This document shows positions 1 to 9,540 of a stretch of DNA of 64,000 nt, in pieces. The notes under the pieces were generated by a model, which did not search any database, was not told where the DNA came from, and worked only from the letters and a program-made list of their open reading frames with translations. The DNA is from Rikenellaceae bacterium (GTDB taxonomy: Bacteria; Bacteroidota; Bacteroidia; Bacteroidales; Rikenellaceae). The position numbers and the translations under genes are program-made. The stretch spans positions 1 through 64,000 of the forward strand of contig JAGBHC010000003.1 in assembly GCA_017935625.1 (NCBI GenBank), written 5' to 3'. Every line of letters begins with the position of its first letter. Position 1 is the first letter of the stretch.

Positions 1-19
1 GGTTTCTTACATAGAAACC
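1..19. other. small hairpin at window edge
   Basis: GGTTTC (1-6) can pair with GAAACC (14-19) around a 7-nt loop. It may be the end of a terminator or a leader structure of the fimbrial operon. Too little upstream sequence is present to decide. Confidence 0.3.
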
Positions 20-67
20 GGCATCTCGTATCTGGAGATTAGTTTAAGTTGTTCAACACATATCGCA

Positions 68-664
68 ATGAAGACGCGTAACGTATTGAAAATCGTATCG
101 GTTTTGTACATCGCTTTTTCGTCTGTGAGCGCCCAAGCGCAGAAAGCGGCAGTCAAAACCAACTTATTGTATGACATCGGAGCATTCACGCTCAACGCAG
201 GGGTAGAGGTCGGTCTGGCTCCGCGCTGGACACTCGATGTGTCGGCCAACTACAACGGCTGGACTCTTTCGCATGACCGGCGCTGGAAGCACTGGCTTCT
301 GCAGCCCGAAGCCCGCTATTGGTTCTGCGACCGTTTCGCAGGCCATTTCCTCGGCATGCATGCGCATGGCGGACAATACAACATCGGTCATCTTCGCAAC
401 GGAATATCGTTTCTGGGGACCGATTTCTCGCAACTCACCCACAAGCGCTATCAGGGCTGGTTTGTCGGCGCGGGCGTGGCCTATGGCTATGCCTGGATTC
501 TGGGCCGGCACTGGAACCTCGAAGCCGAAATCGGTTTCGGTTACGCCTACACGCGCTACGACGTCTATCCCTGTGCCAATTGCGGCGAGAGGATTGCCTC
601 GGACCGCAGTCACCACTATGTCGGGCCCACGAAGGCTGCTGTGAATCTGGTTTATACGTTCTAA
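68..664 (+). CDS. DUF3575 family outer-membrane-type protein, fimbrial cluster
   Basis: 198 aa. Residues 1-25 form a signal peptide (hydrophobic core, then AQAQK). The mature part begins with KTNLLYD, a hallmark of the DUF3575 family, and is rich in alternating aromatic residues. It ends in VYTF; a terminal Phe is common in outer-membrane beta-barrels. DUF3575 genes commonly open Bacteroidales fimbrial clusters, and here the gene lies 25 nt upstream of the DUF3868 gene in what looks like one operon. The molecular role is unknown; an envelope assembly or anchoring role is inferred from context. Two Cys in CANC near the C-terminus could form a disulfide. Confidence 0.85.
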   Translation: MKTRNVLKIVSVLYIAFSSVSAQAQKAAVKTNLLYDIGAFTLNAGVEVGLAPRWTLDVSANYNGWTLSHDRRWKHWLLQPEARYWFCDRFAGHFLGMHAHGGQYNIGHLRNGISFLGTDFSQLTHKRYQGWFVGAGVAYGYAWILGRHWNLEAEIGFGYAYTRYDVYPCANCGERIASDRSHHYVGPTKAAVNLVYTF

Positions 665-689
665 GTTCCGATAAAGAAAGTACGAAGTT

Positions 690-2117
690 ATGAAAACTGC
701 GAAGAAACTTCATACGCTCCTGCTCGCGCTCGCGCTCTTCGCCACGTGCGGCGCCGGAGCCCAGTCGCTGCTCGAGGGCACGGTGCGCATTGCCGAGCCG
801 ACCGTCTCGCGCACCGACGGCAAACTTTTCGTCTCGATGGAGATTCTCCTCGAGAATCTGCAGCTCGCGACCAATCGCGAGTTGTTCATCACCCCGGCCA
901 TCATGGCCGGAAGCGACTCCGTGGCGCTGCCCGCCGTGACCGTGGCTGGCCGCAACCGCTACTTCCAGCATCTGCGCAACGACCTGAATCCTGCTGATGC
1001 CATGCTTTACCGCCTCAGCCAGACGGAGCGGGTCGAATATCGCACGGTGCTTCCCTACGAGCCGTGGATGACGCGTGCCGAGTTCGGCATGACCGTGCGG
1101 GTGTGCGGCTGCTGCGGCGAACTCGAACGGGAGGAGAGCCTCTCTCTGGTGCATCTGAATTTCGACCCCCGGAGCTATCTCCCCGCCTATCTTTATGTGC
1201 GTCCCGAGGCTGCGCCCAAAATCAATGTCCTGCACGGTTCCGCATACATCGACTTCCCGGTGAACCGTACCGAAATCTATGAGAACTATCGCCGCAACCC
1301 CGAGGAGCTGCAGAAGATACGTGCCACCATCGACGCCGTGCGCAACGATTCCGATTCGCGCATCATGGCAATCACGGTCAAGGGTTTCGCATCGCCGGAA
1401 GGCCCCTATAATAATAATGTGCGCCTGGCGAGCGGCCGTACCCGGACTCTGAAGGAGTATGTGCGCAACCTCTATGCGTTCCCCGACAGCCTGCTGGTCA
1501 CGGAGTTCGAGCCCGAGGACTGGGAGGGGCTGGAGCGTTTCGTGGAGCAGTCGGGCCTGACGGACCGCGACGGCATGCTGGAGGTCATCCGCAGCGACAT
1601 GGAGCCCGACGCACGCGACCGCCGGTTGAAGACGCTCTTCCCCGAGCAGTACGCATTCCTGCTGCGCGAGGTCTATCCCGCACTCCGTCACTCCGACTAC
1701 ACCGTGCGTTACCAGGTGCGGGCCTATACCGACATCGACGAAATCCGGCGGCTGTTGCGCTCCGCTCCGCAGAAACTGAGCCTCGAGGAGATGTATCTCG
1801 CGGCGCAGGGGATGGAGCCCGGCAGCGACGAGTATGTCGAGACGTTCGAAATCGCCGTGCGCATGTTCCCCGACGACCCGGTGGCCAACCTCAATGCCGC
1901 GAACACCGCGATGGGCCGCGGCGAGCTCGAGTACGCACGCCGCTATCTCAAGCGTGCCGGCGATTCGCCCGAGGCCGACTATGCCCGCGGTGTGCTCGCC
2001 GCCATCGGCAAGGAGTACCGCACGGCACTGACTTTCTTCGGTGCGGCGCTCGAAAAGGGTTGCGAAGCGGCCCGGGAGCAGATTGAACAGATAGAAGAGA
2101 TAGTCGCGAACGAATGA
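690..2117 (+). CDS. DUF3868 protein with OmpA-like C-terminal half
   Basis: 475 aa with an N-terminal signal peptide (about residues 1-24, ending GAGAQ). The N-terminal half (about 25-170) has the DUF3868 look, with beta-rich sequence and a VCGCCGE cysteine cluster. The middle (about 185-330) resembles an OmpA-like peptidoglycan-binding region: IDFPVNRTEI, then VKGFASPEG, then a stretch beginning RLASGRT. The C-terminus (about 365-470) looks like TPR-type helical repeats. Proteins of this architecture sit between DUF3575 and the fimbrillin genes in many Bacteroidales fimbrial loci. An outer-membrane/peptidoglycan scaffolding role is inferred. The next gene starts 28 nt downstream. Confidence 0.85.
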   Translation: MKTAKKLHTLLLALALFATCGAGAQSLLEGTVRIAEPTVSRTDGKLFVSMEILLENLQLATNRELFITPAIMAGSDSVALPAVTVAGRNRYFQHLRNDLNPADAMLYRLSQTERVEYRTVLPYEPWMTRAEFGMTVRVCGCCGELEREESLSLVHLNFDPRSYLPAYLYVRPEAAPKINVLHGSAYIDFPVNRTEIYENYRRNPEELQKIRATIDAVRNDSDSRIMAITVKGFASPEGPYNNNVRLASGRTRTLKEYVRNLYAFPDSLLVTEFEPEDWEGLERFVEQSGLTDRDGMLEVIRSDMEPDARDRRLKTLFPEQYAFLLREVYPALRHSDYTVRYQVRAYTDIDEIRRLLRSAPQKLSLEEMYLAAQGMEPGSDEYVETFEIAVRMFPDDPVANLNAANTAMGRGELEYARRYLKRAGDSPEADYARGVLAAIGKEYRTALTFFGAALEKGCEAAREQIEQIEEIVANE

Positions 2118-2145
2118 CGATAATACTATTTATAATATAAGAACG

Positions 2146-4062
2146 ATGAAAAGCTGGAATTATCTTCTGATTGGCATCTTCGCATTGGCAGCCTTTGCGG
2201 GATGCAGCAACGATGAACCGGTAGGACCCGACGAGGAGAAACCGGGTAAGAAAGAGTCGCTCTATATGAGCGTAGGCGTGTCTTTGCCTTCGGCCCGCGG
2301 CAGCCGCAGCGAAACCAAACCGGGCGGCGGTTCGACGAGCGGCACCGAGGTGGGCAAGGACTACGAGAACACCGTGAAGTCTCTGCTGCTCGTACTGACG
2401 CACACTGATAACAAATATGTGACCCACTCGCTGGTGGAGGGGCTCAATACGCAGAACAGGACCGTCATCTCCACTACGGCCAAATTCGACCGTACGAACA
2501 TTCAGGATTTCTATGACGCCAATGGCAATCTGCCTGGCGGAAACAATAAAATCCGGGTATTCGCTTTCTGTAATCCGACTACCGAACTGGTGCAGATGTT
2601 CGATGGCTTGAATAGTGTCAGCGACGACGGCACCTGGGTGGACAAGGCCTGCAAGGTGCTGGAGGGTACCGCGACCCAGAACACCAATATCTGGAAGTCC
2701 GGTTCGTTCCTGATGTCGAACGCCAGCATCGCGGAGAAGACCATTCCCAGCACGTTCCAGGAGTGGGTGGTGAAGCATGCGAGCGAGACTTCACCCTTCG
2801 AGCTGAGCGGCAACAACAACGGCGGCATCGACAACGGCGGAGCCATTCCGGTGGAGCGTTCGGTGGCGCGTTTCGACTTCAAGGACGGCAGCCCCACGAA
2901 GGACCAGACCTATGCAATCGGCATCGGCGAGGATGCGGGTACCATGAAGGTGAAACTGGTGCGCATGGGACTGGTGAACATGAGCAACGAGTTTTTCTAT
3001 CTGCGTCGTGTGTCGCCTAACGGTACCACAACGAACAGTTCGCTCTGCGCGCTGGAGACCGACGAGAATTACGTGGTGGATACCGATTCCGAATTCAAGC
3101 GGACTGCCAATCTCACCGAGCCTGCGGCCATCGCACAGCTGAAGAACCATTTCAATTTCTGTCTGTTCGACGACAACGGCAAAATCAACGACAACACGCG
3201 CAAACAGTGGGATAACTACCGTCTGGCGGATGTGCTGGGCAACGAGGAGGACAACGACTGGAGCGAGAACACCAAGCCCGACTATCACATCTGGCGTTAC
3301 GTGACCGAGAACACCATTCCCGGCGACAACAACCATCAGAAGAGCGGCATCTCGACCGGTGTCGTTTTCAAAGGCAAACTCGAGGCGGGCGACGGTTTGC
3401 AGACGAAACATGCGGACCTTTACGCAGCCATCAACGGCACCTACGCTCCGAAGGCGGGCGAGACCGGCTACACCTACACGGTAGGCGGGGCACAGTATCC
3501 CATCCTCTTCGAGTACAAGGGCACGGTGTACGTGGGCTGGAACAACGAGGTGGTCAAGAAGGCCCAGCAGGAGCATGCGACGGACCCGAATTCCACGCTC
3601 TACCACTCGGCCATGGAGGCCAATGAGAACGGCAATCCCAACGAGCTCTACCAGGCGCTGGTGGCCGCGAAGGGCACCGATGGCGAGCAGGCTGCCCTCA
3701 CTGCCTTCCGCCTGGCCGCCACCACCGCGGGCTTTACCCTCTATCAGGCCAGCGATGACGGCGACGGCATCACGGGCGACGCGCACGACGGTGTGGGCTA
3801 CTACTTCTACTACTATTACTGGAACCGCCACAACGACAACAACCTTCCGGGCACGATGGGTGCGATGGAGTTCGGTACGGTGCGCAACAACGTCTACAAA
3901 CTGGCCGTAACCAAAATCAACAAGCTGGGCCATCCCCGCATTACGGACAACGACCCCGACCCTGAGAATCCGGACAATCCCGACGAGAACGGTGACCTCT
4001 ATTTGACGGTATCCGTAGAGGTGCTGCCGTGGGTGGTTCGCGAGAACAACATCGAATTCTAA
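2146..4062 (+). CDS. Mfa1-like major fimbrial subunit (fimbrillin) lipoprotein
   Basis: 638 aa. The N-terminus is a lipoprotein signal with lipobox AFAGC (Cys20). Arginines at about 51 and 54 (SARGSRSE) fall where type V fimbrillins of the FimA/Mfa1 type are cut by an Arg-specific protease before strand-exchange polymerisation. The C-terminal strand region (LTVSVEVLPW, ending ENNIEF) matches the Mfa1 pattern of a Trp-containing strand near the C-terminus. It is followed after only 4 nt by the Mfa2-like anchor gene. Its place in the cluster and its size support a major or shaft subunit. A minor subunit is possible, because the chain is longer than typical fimbrillins. Confidence 0.82.
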   Translation: MKSWNYLLIGIFALAAFAGCSNDEPVGPDEEKPGKKESLYMSVGVSLPSARGSRSETKPGGGSTSGTEVGKDYENTVKSLLLVLTHTDNKYVTHSLVEGLNTQNRTVISTTAKFDRTNIQDFYDANGNLPGGNNKIRVFAFCNPTTELVQMFDGLNSVSDDGTWVDKACKVLEGTATQNTNIWKSGSFLMSNASIAEKTIPSTFQEWVVKHASETSPFELSGNNNGGIDNGGAIPVERSVARFDFKDGSPTKDQTYAIGIGEDAGTMKVKLVRMGLVNMSNEFFYLRRVSPNGTTTNSSLCALETDENYVVDTDSEFKRTANLTEPAAIAQLKNHFNFCLFDDNGKINDNTRKQWDNYRLADVLGNEEDNDWSENTKPDYHIWRYVTENTIPGDNNHQKSGISTGVVFKGKLEAGDGLQTKHADLYAAINGTYAPKAGETGYTYTVGGAQYPILFEYKGTVYVGWNNEVVKKAQQEHATDPNSTLYHSAMEANENGNPNELYQALVAAKGTDGEQAALTAFRLAATTAGFTLYQASDDGDGITGDAHDGVGYYFYYYYWNRHNDNNLPGTMGAMEFGTVRNNVYKLAVTKINKLGHPRITDNDPDPENPDNPDENGDLYLTVSVEVLPWVVRENNIEF

Positions 4063-4066
4063 GAAC

Positions 4067-5077
4067 ATGTTCGACGTAAAACGGAATAAGGTATTGCACT
4101 CCATCGGTGCGGCGCTCTGCGCCGTGCTGATGGGTGTCTTGCTGCCTTCCTGCGAACGCATCTACGACGATTTGCCTCCCTGTCCGCACGGCATATCCCT
4201 TCGTTTCGTCTACGACTACAATATGGAATACGCCAATGCGTTTCCGCACAATGTAGACTGCCTGACGCTGCTTATCTACGACAGCGAGGGCAACTACGTG
4301 GGTAGACGCGTGGTGACGGGACCCGAATTGGCCGACGAAGCCTACCGCATGCCCCTGGAGCTGGAGAAGGGAGAATACCGTTTCGTGGCTTACGGCGGTC
4401 TGGCCTGCGAGCGCAGTTCGTTCGTGCTGACTCCGGGTGCGGACGAAGAGGCGGCGCACGGGCGGCAGCACACGATGCTGGACCCCGAGTGCCTTGCCCG
4501 TCCCGAACGCAGGAACCTGCACGGTTTCTATTGGGGCGAACTCGTTATGGCTACGGGGGACAACTATCCGGAAGGTACCGTGGAGATGAAGAAGAACACG
4601 AACGACATCCGCGTGGTGTTGCAGCACTTGAACGGGCAGATGGTCGATGTCCGGCAGTTCGAGTTCGAAATCCGTGACGACAACACGCTGCTGGGACCCG
4701 ACAACGAACCGGTTCCCAACGGAGAGGTGAGCTACCTCCCCTATGCCGTGGGACAATCCTCGACGGGCATACTTCCCGACGGCTCGCAGGTGGTGGTGGC
4801 CTATGCCGAACTTTCGACTTCGCGTCTGGTGACCGGCAATTCGCCGCGGTTGATTGTCCGCCGAGTTTCCGACGGCGGGACCGTCATCGACATTCCGCTC
4901 AAAAACTACCTGTTGCAGTTGCGTAGCGACCTCTACGCCGAGATGGGCGAACAGGAGTATCTCGACCGCGAAAGCAGGTGGTCGCTCCTTTTCTTCCTCG
5001 ACGCGTCGCACAGCTGGGTGCGGACTCAAATCAAAATCAACGACTGGACGGTAAGAATCAACGATATAGAGAATTAG
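4067..5077 (+). CDS. FimB/Mfa2-type fimbrial anchor lipoprotein
   Basis: 336 aa, lipoprotein signal with lipobox LLPSC (Cys29). The mature N-terminus (ERIYDDLPPC, then LRFVYDYNMEYANAF) is the typical FimB/Mfa2 start, followed by VDCLTLLIYDSEG. In characterised type V pili, Mfa2/FimB anchors the fimbria to the outer membrane and limits its length. The protein ends in a short strand, DWTVRINDIEN. It is translationally close to both neighbours (4 nt upstream, 5 nt downstream). Assignment rests on motif resemblance and gene order. Confidence 0.87.
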   Translation: MFDVKRNKVLHSIGAALCAVLMGVLLPSCERIYDDLPPCPHGISLRFVYDYNMEYANAFPHNVDCLTLLIYDSEGNYVGRRVVTGPELADEAYRMPLELEKGEYRFVAYGGLACERSSFVLTPGADEEAAHGRQHTMLDPECLARPERRNLHGFYWGELVMATGDNYPEGTVEMKKNTNDIRVVLQHLNGQMVDVRQFEFEIRDDNTLLGPDNEPVPNGEVSYLPYAVGQSSTGILPDGSQVVVAYAELSTSRLVTGNSPRLIVRRVSDGGTVIDIPLKNYLLQLRSDLYAEMGEQEYLDRESRWSLLFFLDASHSWVRTQIKINDWTVRINDIEN

Positions 5078-5082
5078 TGACC

Positions 5083-6156
5083 ATGGGCAGGACGACATAT
5101 ATCATCGCATTGTGTTTTCTGGCTCTTTTTCTCTCGGGATGCGACCAGAATACCGACCCCACTCCCGACGGAGCATTGGTGAACTTCCGCATCGACGTCT
5201 TCACGGCCGACACGTGGGGTGCCCAAACCCGAAGCGAGATTTCCTATGCCGCCACCGAGGATGAGAAGATGCACACGCTGCGCATCATCGTGGTGCGCCC
5301 CGACAATACGGTCGAGGACAACCGCTTCTTCGACCTCTCATCGGGGCTGGAGCGCTACGAGGCTCCGAGATTCGAGGTCGTGGGCAGGGAGTGGAAACGT
5401 GTCTACCTGTTTGCCAACGAACGCACCGAAGTGCCGGTTGCAGGCACCGACCCGGTCGTGTCGCGCAAGCTGGTGGACTACGACCTGGAGTCGATTGCTC
5501 CCGGACACCAGTTCCCCACCGAGGCGCTCTCCAATCTGGAGATGCACCTCGACGGCAATACCGACGAGGTGCTCGGCGCCATTCCCATGAGCGAATGCCA
5601 CCGGGTGTGGGTGCCGAACAAGGACCACTCCTGCACGCTGTGGATTACGCGGGCGGCTGTCAAGTTCACCTTCCGCTTCACCAACCGCAGTTCCGTAAAC
5701 TATACACTGAAGGGGCTGACCATCGACAAACTGGCGCATCGCGAGTACTTCATGCCCCGCAACGCCGTCTACACGAACCGCGTGGCGTCGGACGGTACCG
5801 CCTACCGGGAGATTACCTCTTTCGACGTGCCGCTGCTGGGCAACAACGGATATTATACCTACGGTAGTCTGGAGGGGCTGGACGTGTCGCTGCCGGCCGG
5901 CGGCGAGGCAAAGGAGATAGGCCCTATCTACCTGCTGGAGGGCAAGTATACGGATGCGGCCGATGCCCGCAACTATTCGATGAGCATCGTGCTCGACGGC
6001 GTGAAGCTGAGCAGCTATTTCCCGCAGTTGAGTCAGCTGCCCCGCAATACGCACGTGGTGGTTTCGGTCGAAGTGAACGATGTCGAGGTGAACTGGCAGG
6101 TGGAGCTCGTCCCCTACACGGAGAAGAAGCTCGAGCCGGTTTTCGGTCTGGATTAA
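5083..6156 (+). CDS. fimbrial accessory lipoprotein, Mfa2-like
   Basis: 357 aa when started at ATG 5083. A longer in-frame opening begins at 4978 but would overlap the previous gene and bury the signal peptide. The chosen start gives a clean lipobox, LFLSGC (Cys20). The mature part has the fimbrillin/anchor-like features LRIIVVRPDN, then RVYLFANER, then a beta-rich C-terminal domain ending VNWQVELVPY. It probably encodes a minor or anchor-proximal subunit. It could equally be a second Mfa2-type anchor. The following DUF4906 gene starts 30 nt downstream. Confidence 0.75.
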   Translation: MGRTTYIIALCFLALFLSGCDQNTDPTPDGALVNFRIDVFTADTWGAQTRSEISYAATEDEKMHTLRIIVVRPDNTVEDNRFFDLSSGLERYEAPRFEVVGREWKRVYLFANERTEVPVAGTDPVVSRKLVDYDLESIAPGHQFPTEALSNLEMHLDGNTDEVLGAIPMSECHRVWVPNKDHSCTLWITRAAVKFTFRFTNRSSVNYTLKGLTIDKLAHREYFMPRNAVYTNRVASDGTAYREITSFDVPLLGNNGYYTYGSLEGLDVSLPAGGEAKEIGPIYLLEGKYTDAADARNYSMSIVLDGVKLSSYFPQLSQLPRNTHVVVSVEVNDVEVNWQVELVPYTEKKLEPVFGLD

Positions 6157-6186
6157 AGTGAACGAATAAAACAGTCAATAAGATTC

Positions 6187-9100
6187 ATGAAACGGAGTCT
6201 TTCATATACTTTCATTTGCCTGCTGGCGCTGTTGCTGGCGTACGGCTGCACGAAAGAGATGGTGGATGACCCTTTCCACCCGGGAAAGGGCGAGTGCAGC
6301 ATCGACGCTTCGGTGGAGTTCTCTCCGCTGAGGCCTGCGCTCAACGGAGGGACCCGCACGGCGGGCACGGCGATTCGGAGCATCAATTCGCTCTGCGTGC
6401 TGCTTTACGACGCGGAAGGCATGCTGGTCGGAAAATATCCGGTCCGGGAGTTCAAGGAGGGGAGCGTGGAACACCCGGATTCGCCGACCGAGAAGCAGAC
6501 GCCCCGCGCGGATTTCAAGATGAAGGTCCCCTACGGACGCTACTTCATCTATGCGGTGGCCAACATGGGCGACCTGAGCGCATACGATGACCGCATCGGC
6601 ACGGTCGAGGGACTGAAGAACGTCTCGTTCGCCTGGCAGAACGACGTGGCGGACAACGGCCAGATGTTCGGACAGTTCGACAGCGACAAGGACGGCCTGG
6701 TGACCATCGACCGCAGCAACCTCACCCTGCATGCGTGGATTCGCCGCGCGGCATCGAAGGTGACGGTGGCATTCGACGGCTCGCGTCTCGAGGAGGGTGT
6801 GTTCATCTATTTGAAATCGGTGCAAATCAAGGATATCCCGGCCACGTGTCTGCTGGGCAACCCCAACACGCCCACCGATTCGAAGACACAGCTCATCGCC
6901 GAGGGCGAGAAGGTGGTCTACACCGCGAACACCGCCTACGACGAGTTCTATCCGGCCCGCATCACCAAGGGGCGTCCCTATTATCCCTACAATCCGGTCA
7001 CCTACGAGCTGAGCGACGACGCCCACTCCGACGACAATCCCGCGTCGCTGTTCTTCTACGAGAACATGCAGGGCAAGGGCGAGAGCAAGCGCCAGGACTG
7101 GAAGAATCCCGGCCACATCACCTATCCCGACGGCAACGAACCCGGCAAACCGGGTTTCAAGGACAACAAACCTTGCGGCACCTACGTCGAGGTGCAGGCC
7201 TTTTATCGGTCGATTCATCCCGGACGGGTGGGCAACGGCGATATCGTCTACCGCTTCATGTTGGGCAAGGACACCGACACCGACTATGACGCCGAGCGCA
7301 ACTATCACTACAAGCTGACGCTGATATTCAACGGCTTCGCCAACGACGTGGACTGGCATATCGATTACGAGGAGGTGATTCCGAGTATTCAGGTTCCCCA
7401 ACCCTATTACATCTCCTACCTCTACAACCACTCGATGGAGCTGCCCGTGAAGGTGAACTGCGGCAACTATCGGCTCACCGGTTTCAAGGCCGAAATCGAC
7501 TCCAACGCCTGGGCTCCCTACGGTGCCCCGCTGTCGGAGTATTACAGCAATATCGACCCGGCGGTCCATCCGGGGACTCCCATCCATCTGGGCAACGGCT
7601 TCCTCTCGCTGCGCAAGACCAAAGAGACGGTTATCGAACGCGACTACTGGGACACCTCGCCCGACGGATACAACAACAAGAACGACGAGTATTTCGCGAA
7701 GGAAAACCGCGGCAACCGGGAGTACGAGGTCACGCCGGGAACCCATGAGGACCTGACGGACGGTACGTATTACGTGAACCGGGATGCCGAAAACAACACG
7801 GTGACTCTCCGCATACCGCTCTATACGCGGGCCAAGCAGCTGATTCCCCGTTCGGGACACACGGGCAACAATCCCTTTGTGGCCTATCGGCGCCAGGCCA
7901 CCGTCAAGCTCACTGCCACGCTGAGCGATGGCGAGGGCCATACGCACGAAATCGTCGAGCACGCTCCCATCTTCCAGGTGCGCCGCGTGGTCAATCCCAA
8001 GGGCATCTGGCGCAAGCACGACAGCACGAATCCGTTCCATGTGGTGCTGATGCATCAGGCGAAGGAGGCGGATGACGAATTCAAGCCCTTTACTTCGGAA
8101 GGAGTTTGGCGGGCCTACGTGGTGCGGGGGGACAAGAGCCTGGTGAAGCTCGACGGCAAGGATGAGGTCAGCGGCTCCACCGGTACGCCCATCGACTTCT
8201 GGGTGCAGTTCCAGGGTACCTGCGGCGAGAATGAGTCGCGGTGTGCCATCATCCGGGTCGAGTACCACGACAACAGCTGCTATCACCTGATTTTCGTCCG
8301 TCAGGGCAAGGCGCCCATGGCGCTGGTTTCGAACGGCACCCGGTGGCATGCCTGCAACATGCGCACCGCGACCCAGGAGACGGACTGCCCGGCCGAAGAG
8401 GGGTCGCTGTTCCGTTTCGGCAACTGGACCCAACCCATCGACGCGCTGAGCAACGTGAATACCGTTCCCTGGCCCGATATTACGGAGTCGAGCTTCCGGA
8501 ACGATGCCGCCACACCGCTTCTCATCGCAGGTACGGACGACTACCAACAGTGGAACGATATCGACTGGAAGAAATACGACGATGCCGAGGGATTCACCAA
8601 CCCCACCGTGGACGGCCGCGAAGTGCGCGTGGCGACCTACGAGGATTTCCAGGAGCTGATAGACAACAGCGAAATCATCGAACAGGGCTATGGCGTGCTC
8701 TACGGCAACGATGCCCGGGAGACGCTCACGAAAGTGGAGGAGGTCTACGGCCACCGCCGCGACACGCACGGCGGAGAGAACGCTTCGGGTGCCGGTTACG
8801 GCATACGCGGATGTTTCGTCTACAACAGCTCGGAAGACCCGGTCTACGGCGGTCGCAACCTCTTCTTCCCGGTAGGCACGTCGGGATACGGCCACCGCAA
8901 GCACTACGAGGCGAAAGGTACGGCGGTTCTTCGCTATTCGGCCGGACAGACGGGACCCATGACGAACTACATCGCGATTCGCCCGCTGTTCTACGACCTC
9001 TACAAACGGCCGGGAGCCATCTATTGGCTGAAGAGCGTGGCCGGCGGAGATAAGAACATCATCGCCTGGGATTTCAACTACTTTACGTTCGATTTCGCGG

Positions 9101-9195
9101 CCCTTCCCCAGAGCAACGTCTTCACTACGCCCAATACGGATACGCCCGCGCAGAGCGACGCCTGCTTCGTGCGCTGCGTGGAGCTGACGAAATAG
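6187..9195 (+). CDS. large DUF4906-like fimbrial lipoprotein, probable tip component
   Basis: 1002 aa, lipoprotein signal with lipobox LLAYGC (Cys21). The first 350 residues resemble the fimbrillin/Mfa2 fold (SINSLCVLLYDAEG, then YGRYFIYAVANMG, then LHAWIRRAASKVTV). The remainder is the long low-similarity C-terminal region typical of DUF4906 proteins, with FVYNSSEDP and YGGRNLFFPVG near the end. Such proteins close Bacteroidales fimbrial clusters and are thought to form the tip. Adhesion is inferred, not shown. It is the last gene of the operon and is followed by an inverted repeat at 9224-9262. Confidence 0.75.
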   Translation: MKRSLSYTFICLLALLLAYGCTKEMVDDPFHPGKGECSIDASVEFSPLRPALNGGTRTAGTAIRSINSLCVLLYDAEGMLVGKYPVREFKEGSVEHPDSPTEKQTPRADFKMKVPYGRYFIYAVANMGDLSAYDDRIGTVEGLKNVSFAWQNDVADNGQMFGQFDSDKDGLVTIDRSNLTLHAWIRRAASKVTVAFDGSRLEEGVFIYLKSVQIKDIPATCLLGNPNTPTDSKTQLIAEGEKVVYTANTAYDEFYPARITKGRPYYPYNPVTYELSDDAHSDDNPASLFFYENMQGKGESKRQDWKNPGHITYPDGNEPGKPGFKDNKPCGTYVEVQAFYRSIHPGRVGNGDIVYRFMLGKDTDTDYDAERNYHYKLTLIFNGFANDVDWHIDYEEVIPSIQVPQPYYISYLYNHSMELPVKVNCGNYRLTGFKAEIDSNAWAPYGAPLSEYYSNIDPAVHPGTPIHLGNGFLSLRKTKETVIERDYWDTSPDGYNNKNDEYFAKENRGNREYEVTPGTHEDLTDGTYYVNRDAENNTVTLRIPLYTRAKQLIPRSGHTGNNPFVAYRRQATVKLTATLSDGEGHTHEIVEHAPIFQVRRVVNPKGIWRKHDSTNPFHVVLMHQAKEADDEFKPFTSEGVWRAYVVRGDKSLVKLDGKDEVSGSTGTPIDFWVQFQGTCGENESRCAIIRVEYHDNSCYHLIFVRQGKAPMALVSNGTRWHACNMRTATQETDCPAEEGSLFRFGNWTQPIDALSNVNTVPWPDITESSFRNDAATPLLIAGTDDYQQWNDIDWKKYDDAEGFTNPTVDGREVRVATYEDFQELIDNSEIIEQGYGVLYGNDARETLTKVEEVYGHRRDTHGGENASGAGYGIRGCFVYNSSEDPVYGGRNLFFPVGTSGYGHRKHYEAKGTAVLRYSAGQTGPMTNYIAIRPLFYDLYKRPGAIYWLKSVAGGDKNIIAWDFNYFTFDFAALPQSNVFTTPNTDTPAQSDACFVRCVELTK

Positions 9196-9223
9196 GCCCC
9201 GGCTCTCGGGTGCCGGCAACAGG

Positions 9224-9262
9224 CGGAGCCGCAGTTCCGGAATCACCGGAGCTGCGGCTCCG
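9224..9262. terminator. 17-bp inverted repeat downstream of fimbrial operon
   Basis: CGGAGCCGCAGTTCCGG (9224-9240) pairs with CCGGAGCTGCGGCTCCG (9246-9262) around loop AATCA. The only imperfection is a G-T wobble. It lies 28 nt past the stop of the last fimbrial gene. No T-tract follows, so it may work with Rho or as an mRNA stabiliser. Confidence 0.6.
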
Positions 9263-9499
9263 TCGTGTCGTACGGATTCCGCCCGCAGACCGTGGGCTGG
9301 ATGCGGCCGGGGAGCTGCTGCACGGCCGGGGTTTGCGGGGGCTTGGTTGGCGGAGGGCTTTTCCCTCGGGGGCCGGAGTCCGCACGTCGCCGCGCGGCAG
9401 GGGCGGACTCCGGCCCCTGCACTCGCGGTGCGGCGGGGTGTGGCGGAAAAAAGAGGGCAGAGGCGGTGCGGGACGTGCAGGCGGTTGCCGAATATGTGC

Positions 9500-9507
9500 T
9501 ATCTTTG
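9500..9507 (+). promoter_or_regulatory. -7 element of Bacteroidetes promoter, SPFH gene
   Basis: TATCTTTG matches TAnnTTTG and lies 33 nt before the SPFH start codon. No good TTTG -33 box is present at the expected distance, so this is tentative. Confidence 0.45.
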
Positions 9508-9540
9508 CCGTAGTGAAACCCTGACATTCGAATTGCGATT

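Larger units (their letters stand above)
9196..9540. other. 345-bp gap after the fimbrial operon
   Basis: The gap holds the 9224-9262 inverted repeat and a TATCTTTG promoter element at 9500-9507. The middle is very G/C-rich, with runs such as CGGGGGCC. I see no convincing gene on either strand. Confidence 0.6.

Noticed and set aside
5083-6156. A longer start at 4978 for the fifth fimbrial gene
   Set aside because: It would overlap the previous gene by 100 nt and hide the lipoprotein signal. ATG 5083 gives a proper lipobox.
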